Shown here: piece by piece, positions 5,894 to 9,073 of the stretch
Layout: each line of letters begins with the position of its first letter
How positions within the stretch are numbered: the first letter of the stretch is position 1
NCBI GenBank assembly: GCA_017559045.1
Contig: JAFYTB010000305.1
Span: forward strand, 1 to 9,073
Reading direction: 5' to 3'
Length of the DNA: 9,073 nt
DNA from: Eggerthellaceae bacterium
Lineage (GTDB): Bacteria; Actinomycetota; Coriobacteriia; Coriobacteriales; Eggerthellaceae
Notes under the pieces: model-generated
Seen by the model: only the letters and a program-made list of their open reading frames with translations
The model's database searches: none
Told to the model about the DNA's origin: nothing
Made by a program: the position numbers and the translations under genes

Positions 5894-6679
5894 ATGGAAC
5901 GGGATCGCAAGCTCAAGCTTCTGGAATCGCTCGTGGATGAGCTCTGCGCCGAGCGAGGCGTGGAGCCTCCGCGCACACAAGACGCCGACGATCTGTGGGC
6001 GACGTTCCGGGCTCTCGCGAACACGCGCCCACCGTGGCCCGCAAGCGAGGGCTTCCTCGCCGCCCAGGACGAGCTGCTCCAAGGGCTCATCGCCGAGATG
6101 GGAGTCCACAGCGTCGACGAAGCTGCACCGTCGCCTGCAGACGATCGTCTGCGTCTATGGCGCGGTGACATCACGACGCTGGCCACCGACGCAATCGTCA
6201 ACGCAGCCAACTCGCAGATGCTCGGCTGTTGGGTTCCCGGGCACCACTGCATCGACAACGCCATCCACACGTACGCTGGCGTGCAGCTGCGCATCGAGTG
6301 CGCCCGTATCATAGAGGATCAAGGGCACGAGGAGCCAACAGGCCAGGCGAAGATCACAGGAGCCTACAACCTGCCCGCCAGGCGCATCGTCCACACGGCC
6401 GGCCCCATCGCAAACGGCCGTCCGACCGACCTGCACCGCGAGCAGCTCGCATCATGCTACCGAAGCTGTTTGGACGCTGCAGCGTCCGAAGGTCTTCGCT
6501 CCATCGCCTTCTGCTGCATCAGTACTGGGATATTTGGCTTTCCTCAGGAAGAGGCCGCAGGAATCGCCGTGAGGACGGTTCGGGAATGGCTCGATGCAAC
6601 TGGATCGGAAATGACCATCGTCTTCAACGTGTTCGGCGAGAAGGACGAACGGATATACAAGGGGCTTCTCGGTCTATGA
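5894..6679 (+). CDS. Zinc-containing macrodomain protein-ADP-ribose hydrolase
   Basis: This is a 261-residue protein and the last gene of the run. An N-terminal helical extension (1-80) precedes the macrodomain. RGDITTLATDAIVNAAN (90-106) is the canonical ADP-ribose-binding start, and ISTGIFGFP (209-217) forms the phosphate-binding loop. Between them GCWVPGHHCIDNAIH (111-125) carries the Cys/His cluster typical of zinc macrodomains that accompany SirTM; C112, H117 or H118, and C119 are the candidate zinc ligands. By family knowledge it removes the ADP-ribose that SirTM adds. Its ribosome site AGGAAGG overlaps the end of the sirtuin gene, so the two are likely translated in step, which matches a writer/eraser pair. 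Confidence 0.9.
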   Translation: MERDRKLKLLESLVDELCAERGVEPPRTQDADDLWATFRALANTRPPWPASEGFLAAQDELLQGLIAEMGVHSVDEAAPSPADDRLRLWRGDITTLATDAIVNAANSQMLGCWVPGHHCIDNAIHTYAGVQLRIECARIIEDQGHEEPTGQAKITGAYNLPARRIVHTAGPIANGRPTDLHREQLASCYRSCLDAAASEGLRSIAFCCISTGIFGFPQEEAAGIAVRTVREWLDATGSEMTIVFNVFGEKDERIYKGLLGL

Positions 6680-6694
6680 CGCATTATGAGCCCG

Positions 6695-6736
6695 GGGGCT
6701 ACCAGACTGCTATCCTCGTGGAAGCAGTAAAGCCCC
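6695..6736 (+). terminator. Two-part hairpin after the macrodomain gene
   Basis: Outer arms GGGGCT (6695-6700) and AGCCCC (6731-6736) enclose inner arms ACTGCT (6706-6711) and AGCAGT (6723-6728), all perfectly complementary. It lies 16 bp after the operon stop. A T run (6751-6756) appears only about 15 bases later, so it is not a textbook intrinsic terminator; it may terminate weakly or protect the 3' end. Confidence 0.5.
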
Positions 6737-6841
6737 TCCTTGGATGACGTGCTTTTTCAAGAGACTATTCAATATCTGATGACGCTTTCCAGCAATCCCC
6801 CCGAACCCCCGTTGTTCGAGTGAAATAGCCCCCGCACAGTG

Positions 6842-6874
6842 AAAAGCCCCGCCTGTTTTACCAGGTCAGGGCTT
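6842..6874 (-). terminator. Intrinsic terminator after tRNA scar 3
   Basis: On the minus strand the stem AAGCCCTGACCTG pairs imperfectly with CAGGCGGGGCTT and runs into four T residues. It occupies the same place relative to the tRNA scar as in copies 1 and 2 but has a different sequence, so copy 3 has an independent origin or has diverged further. Confidence 0.65.
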
Positions 6875-6882
6875 ATTAAAGT

Positions 6883-6927
6883 TGGTCGCGGGGCCGGATT
6901 CGAACCGACGACCTTCGAGTTATGAGC
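6883..6927 (-). pseudogene. tRNA-fMet 3'-half remnant, copy 3 (attachment-site scar)
   Basis: It has the same anticodon loop and T arm as copies 1 and 2, but it is one C shorter in the acceptor strand and has CTCG for CCCG after the anticodon loop. Both changes would damage a tRNA, which supports scar rather than gene. The upstream conserved inverted repeat is at 6939-6943 and 6954-6958, with a 10-base instead of 11-base loop. The 5' half of the tRNA is again missing. Confidence 0.78.
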
Positions 6928-7078
6928 ACGCGTTGTATCGGGACGTCTCGTTTTCCCGCCTGAAAGCGGCAACCGCTGCAATCGGGGTAGTGATGTCGTC
7001 AAGGAGGCAGTCTTCCGCTGCGACGGCACCTGCGGCGCCGTCACCGACGACGATGCAATCTGACAGCAGTGCGGGTAC
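6920..7078 (-). other. Open 52-codon stretch in frame after the TetR amber stop
   Basis: After the TAG of the TetR gene at 7079-7081 the same frame stays open for 52 codons and ends at a TAA lying inside the tRNA scar's anticodon loop. The product would include CIVVGDGAAGAVAAEDCLL, which resembles a nucleotide-binding glycine stretch, and RRENETSRYNACS at the end. There is no start codon with a ribosome site, so it is either readthrough, a fragment of a lost gene or chance. I do not recognise a family. Confidence 0.3.
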
Positions 7079-7666
7079 CTAGCTTTTCGAGCTGTCGTCT
7101 ACCAGACGCATGAGGAACCTCGTGCAGCGCTGCTCGAGCTCCTCGGCGGGGATCGGCTGCTCGGAGTTCAGCCACCAGCGAAGCGTGTGGATCATGCCGG
7201 CGGTGTGGAAGTAGCTTATGAACTCGGCAGGCGTGTCCAGCTTGCGGCCTGACGCCGCGCAATATGACTCGATGCGCTCGGTTATGCCCTGCGCGGCCTG
7301 ATGGACCATCATGTCGATGGTGTCGGACAGCACGCCCTTCTGCAGGTTTCGGCGCGCCATTCCGCGGTGCTCTAGGAAGAACGCGATGAGCCCCGCGTGC
7401 ATGCGGGGCGCGTAGGTCTCGAGGTCGTCCATGACCACGTCGGCTTCGCTCGCCTCGATCTCGGCCATGAGCTTCTCGGTGACGGAAGCGAAGTACTGCT
7501 TCACGAAATCGTATTTGTCGTCGAAGTGGCGGTAGAACGTGCCGCGCCGCACGGTGGAGAGCTCGCATATCTCGCTGATGGAGACTTCCTCCAGCGTCTT
7601 CTCCTCCAACAGCTGCTCGAGCGCCGAGAACAGCATGGCTCGCGTGCGCCGGGCGCGTATGTCCAT
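7079..7666 (-). CDS. TetR/AcrR-family transcriptional regulator
   Basis: This is a 195-residue regulator, starting at the ATG 7664-7666 behind AGGAGGAG; an in-frame ATG eight codons upstream lies before that ribosome site and is rejected. The helix-turn-helix is VSISEICELSTVRRGTFYRHF (28-48), followed by DDKYDFVKQYF, typical of TetR proteins with the C-terminal domain common in Firmicutes and Coriobacteria. The C-terminal ligand domain is helical, and its ligand cannot be read from sequence. It is divergent from the molybdoenzyme gene at 7846, and operator-like repeats lie just after that gene's likely promoter, so it probably represses the enzyme until the substrate or a related compound appears. 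Confidence 0.9.
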   Translation of the reverse strand: MDIRARRTRAMLFSALEQLLEEKTLEEVSISEICELSTVRRGTFYRHFDDKYDFVKQYFASVTEKLMAEIEASEADVVMDDLETYAPRMHAGLIAFFLEHRGMARRNLQKGVLSDTIDMMVHQAAQGITERIESYCAASGRKLDTPAEFISYFHTAGMIHTLRWWLNSEQPIPAEELEQRCTRFLMRLVDDSSKS

Positions 7667-7766
7667 GTCTCCTCCTTGAAAAAGTTTCATGACAGAATGC
7701 GCGGAACCGTCCCATAACGTGCGGATTGGCGCATGTGTACCGTTCCGAAGGACCGCTGCGCACCCC

Positions 7767-7797
7767 TATACTAAGACATGTTACGAGATAAATGTCT
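7767..7797 (+). promoter_or_regulatory. Promoter -10 and overlapping operator for the molybdoenzyme gene
   Basis: TATACT (7767-7772) is a good -10 element, though the matching -35 (TTCCGA, 7743-7748) is weak. Immediately after it AGACAT (7774-7779) and ATGTCT (7792-7797) form an inverted repeat with a 12-bp gap. Further TGTC/GACA and AGATA/TATCT pairs follow to about 7815. A repressor bound here would block the promoter, which fits control by the divergent TetR. Confidence 0.5.
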
Positions 7798-7845
7798 CAA
7801 ATGTGACAAATATCTTGAAACGTTGGGAGAAGAGGGGGACGAAGC

Positions 7846-9073
7846 ATGGCCATTGAAACCTACGATGCGATCATCAAGCTGCCCATCGGGAAGAAGCCCT
7901 GCACGGTGACGATCGAGCGCCGTGGCGACGGGACCTTCGATGGTACGTTCAGCGTGCTCGGGGCCACCGCGCCGACGACGGACGGGAAGATCGACGACGA
8001 GGGCAACTTCAGCTGTGACTGCACAATAACCACCATCATGGGCACCATGGAGGCGACGGCCGAGGGGCGCGTACGTCCCGACGGCCTGATCGAGGGCGAT
8101 GCAAAATGCCGCATGGGCGTCATGGAGATGAAGTCGAAGGAGCTTTGGGGTCAGGGTGGCGATGCGGTCGCGCAAGGCAGGCCCCGCAAGGGCCTCTTCT
8201 CGAGGTTGATGGCAAGGATTCGCGGCGCGGCGTCCTCTCCCGTGGAGGCAGATGCCGGAGAGGGGCAGGGGGTTTCCAAAGGCGGGACCCCGAGCGTGCC
8301 CGCAGCCCCCAAGGGCCATTCCGGCTCCCATGCCCGCGGGAAGGTCGAGTCCCAGGCCGTGACGGTGGACGTGAGCCAGGACCCGACGCTGTACCGCCGG
8401 CAGACGGTCGGGCGGGAAAGGCAGCTCGTCACCGAGGGCGGCATGACGTACTTCGAGCACGACAAGCCCTATCAGTACCAAGAAGGCGACTACACCGTGA
8501 CCCGCGGCAGCGCGTGGAGCGCGCCGGGGTGCCATCTGGGCTGCGGCGTGCTCATCTACAGCAGGGACGGGCGCGTCGTGCGCATAGAGGGCGACCCCGA
8601 GAACCCCTACAACCAGGGGAGGCTCTGCGCGCGCTGCGCCGCCGTGGAGGACATCGTGAACTCCGACATGCGCGTGCTCTACCCCATGAAGCGTGCCCGC
8701 GAGGACCGCGGGCGCGACAGGTGGGAGCGCATCAGCTGGGACGAGGCCCTCGACACTGTGGAGCGCCGTTTCAACGAGTACAAGGAGGGCTACGGCGCGG
8801 AGAGCGTCGTGTTCCTGCAGGGAACCGGGCGCGACATTGCCGCCTACATCAGCCGCCTGGCATGGAGCTTCGGCAGCCCCAACTACGCGTTCAGCTTGAG
8901 CAACGTGGCCTGCTTCGGCCCGCGCGTGTTCGCCGACACCATGGTGGCCGGGGCGTTCCTGGTGGGCGACTACTCCCAGCAGTTCATCGACCGCTACGAC
9001 AACCCCGAGTGGCGCTGCCCGGGCGTCACGGTGATCTGGGGGAACAACCCCGTGGTCGCCAACTCCGACGGCG
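7846..9073 (+). CDS. DMSO-reductase-family molybdopterin oxidoreductase with an N-terminal accessory domain (3' end outside window)
   Basis: 409 codons are visible; the family usually exceeds 700, so the gene continues. The ATG at 7846 has a GGGGG-type ribosome site. Residues 5-98 form a compact, probably beta-rich domain (for example TVTIERRGDGTFDGTFSVLG, then GTMEATAEGRV) that I cannot name with certainty. Residues 105-175 are a Gly/Ala/Pro/Ser-rich linker. From about 218 the molybdoenzyme begins: SAPGCHLGCGVLIY (225-238), RIEGDPENPYNQGRLCARC (246-264), the RVLYPMKR motif (276-283) and WERISWDEALD (293-303). SNVACFGPR (352-360) is where the molybdenum ligand is expected, with C356 the candidate. 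Only C229, C233 and C261 of the usual four cluster cysteines are in place; A226 stands at the first position. There is no twin-arginine signal, so a cytoplasmic location is likely. The role is probably reductive metabolism of an organic substrate; relation to gut catechol dehydroxylases is plausible but unproven. Confidence 0.85.
   Translation, partial: MAIETYDAIIKLPIGKKPCTVTIERRGDGTFDGTFSVLGATAPTTDGKIDDEGNFSCDCTITTIMGTMEATAEGRVRPDGLIEGDAKCRMGVMEMKSKELWGQGGDAVAQGRPRKGLFSRLMARIRGAASSPVEADAGEGQGVSKGGTPSVPAAPKGHSGSHARGKVESQAVTVDVSQDPTLYRRQTVGRERQLVTEGGMTYFEHDKPYQYQEGDYTVTRGSAWSAPGCHLGCGVLIYSRDGRVVRIEGDPENPYNQGRLCARCAAVEDIVNSDMRVLYPMKRAREDRGRDRWERISWDEALDTVERRFNEYKEGYGAESVVFLQGTGRDIAAYISRLAWSFGSPNYAFSLSNVACFGPRVFADTMVAGAFLVGDYSQQFIDRYDNPEWRCPGVTVIWGNNPVVANSDG

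Noticed and set aside
511..6965. CRISPR array
   Set aside because: There are only three long repeats kilobases apart, with genes between them and no short regular spacers.
6882..7082. Small plus-strand protein starting MVAGPDSNRRPSSYEHAL
   Set aside because: This peptide type is the translation of the strand opposite a tRNA-fMet 3' half, a well-known annotation artefact.
8151..8535. Minus-strand frames over the molybdoenzyme gene
   Set aside because: They are shadows of the plus-strand gene, which carries the cluster and pterin motifs.

Overview
The window is GC-rich with compact, divergently organised regulator/operon pairs. It carries anaerobe-type redox genes: a nitroreductase, a flavin/ferredoxin fusion and a DMSO-reductase-family molybdoenzyme. 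This best fits an anaerobic gut actinobacterium of the Coriobacteriia (Eggerthellaceae type, such as Eggerthella or Gordonibacter). The assignment is inference from gene content and style; no marker gene such as rRNA is present.

Layout. (1) Positions 2-475 hold the 3' end of a nitroreductase gene. (2) Three segments at 631-676, 2681-2726 and 6883-6927, all in the same orientation, match the 3' half of initiator tRNA-fMet read on the minus strand. They run from the anticodon loop through the T arm to CCA, and each is followed by an intrinsic terminator. None has a 5' half, so none is a working tRNA; they look like attachment-site scars. (3) These scars cut the window into modules, each with a divergent gene pair. 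Module A (about 0.7-2.6 kb) has an HXXEE membrane protein (-) against a TetR regulator (+), with a clear palindrome between them. Module B (about 2.8-6.8 kb) has an HxlR regulator (-) against a four-gene run (+): NAD(P)-binding Rossmann protein, PNPOx-ferredoxin fusion, class M sirtuin and zinc macrodomain. Module C (7.0 kb to the right edge) has a TetR regulator (-) against a large molybdopterin oxidoreductase (+) that runs off the window.

How the genes may work together. Sirtuin class M (SirTM) plus zinc macrodomain is a known writer/eraser pair for protein ADP-ribosylation. Here it appears without the usual GcvH-L and LplA2 partners. It is instead coupled to redox proteins under an HxlR regulator with an N-terminal cysteine, which suggests an oxidative or electrophile-stress response. 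Module C looks like a TetR-controlled, substrate-inducible reductase of the kind that gut Eggerthellaceae use on catechols and other xenobiotics. Its N-terminus is unusual: a roughly 100-residue predicted beta-rich domain and a linker precede the molybdoenzyme part, and no Tat signal is visible.

The most interesting points are the repeated tRNA-half scars delimiting single-operon modules, the altered SirTM operon, and the molybdoenzyme fusion.
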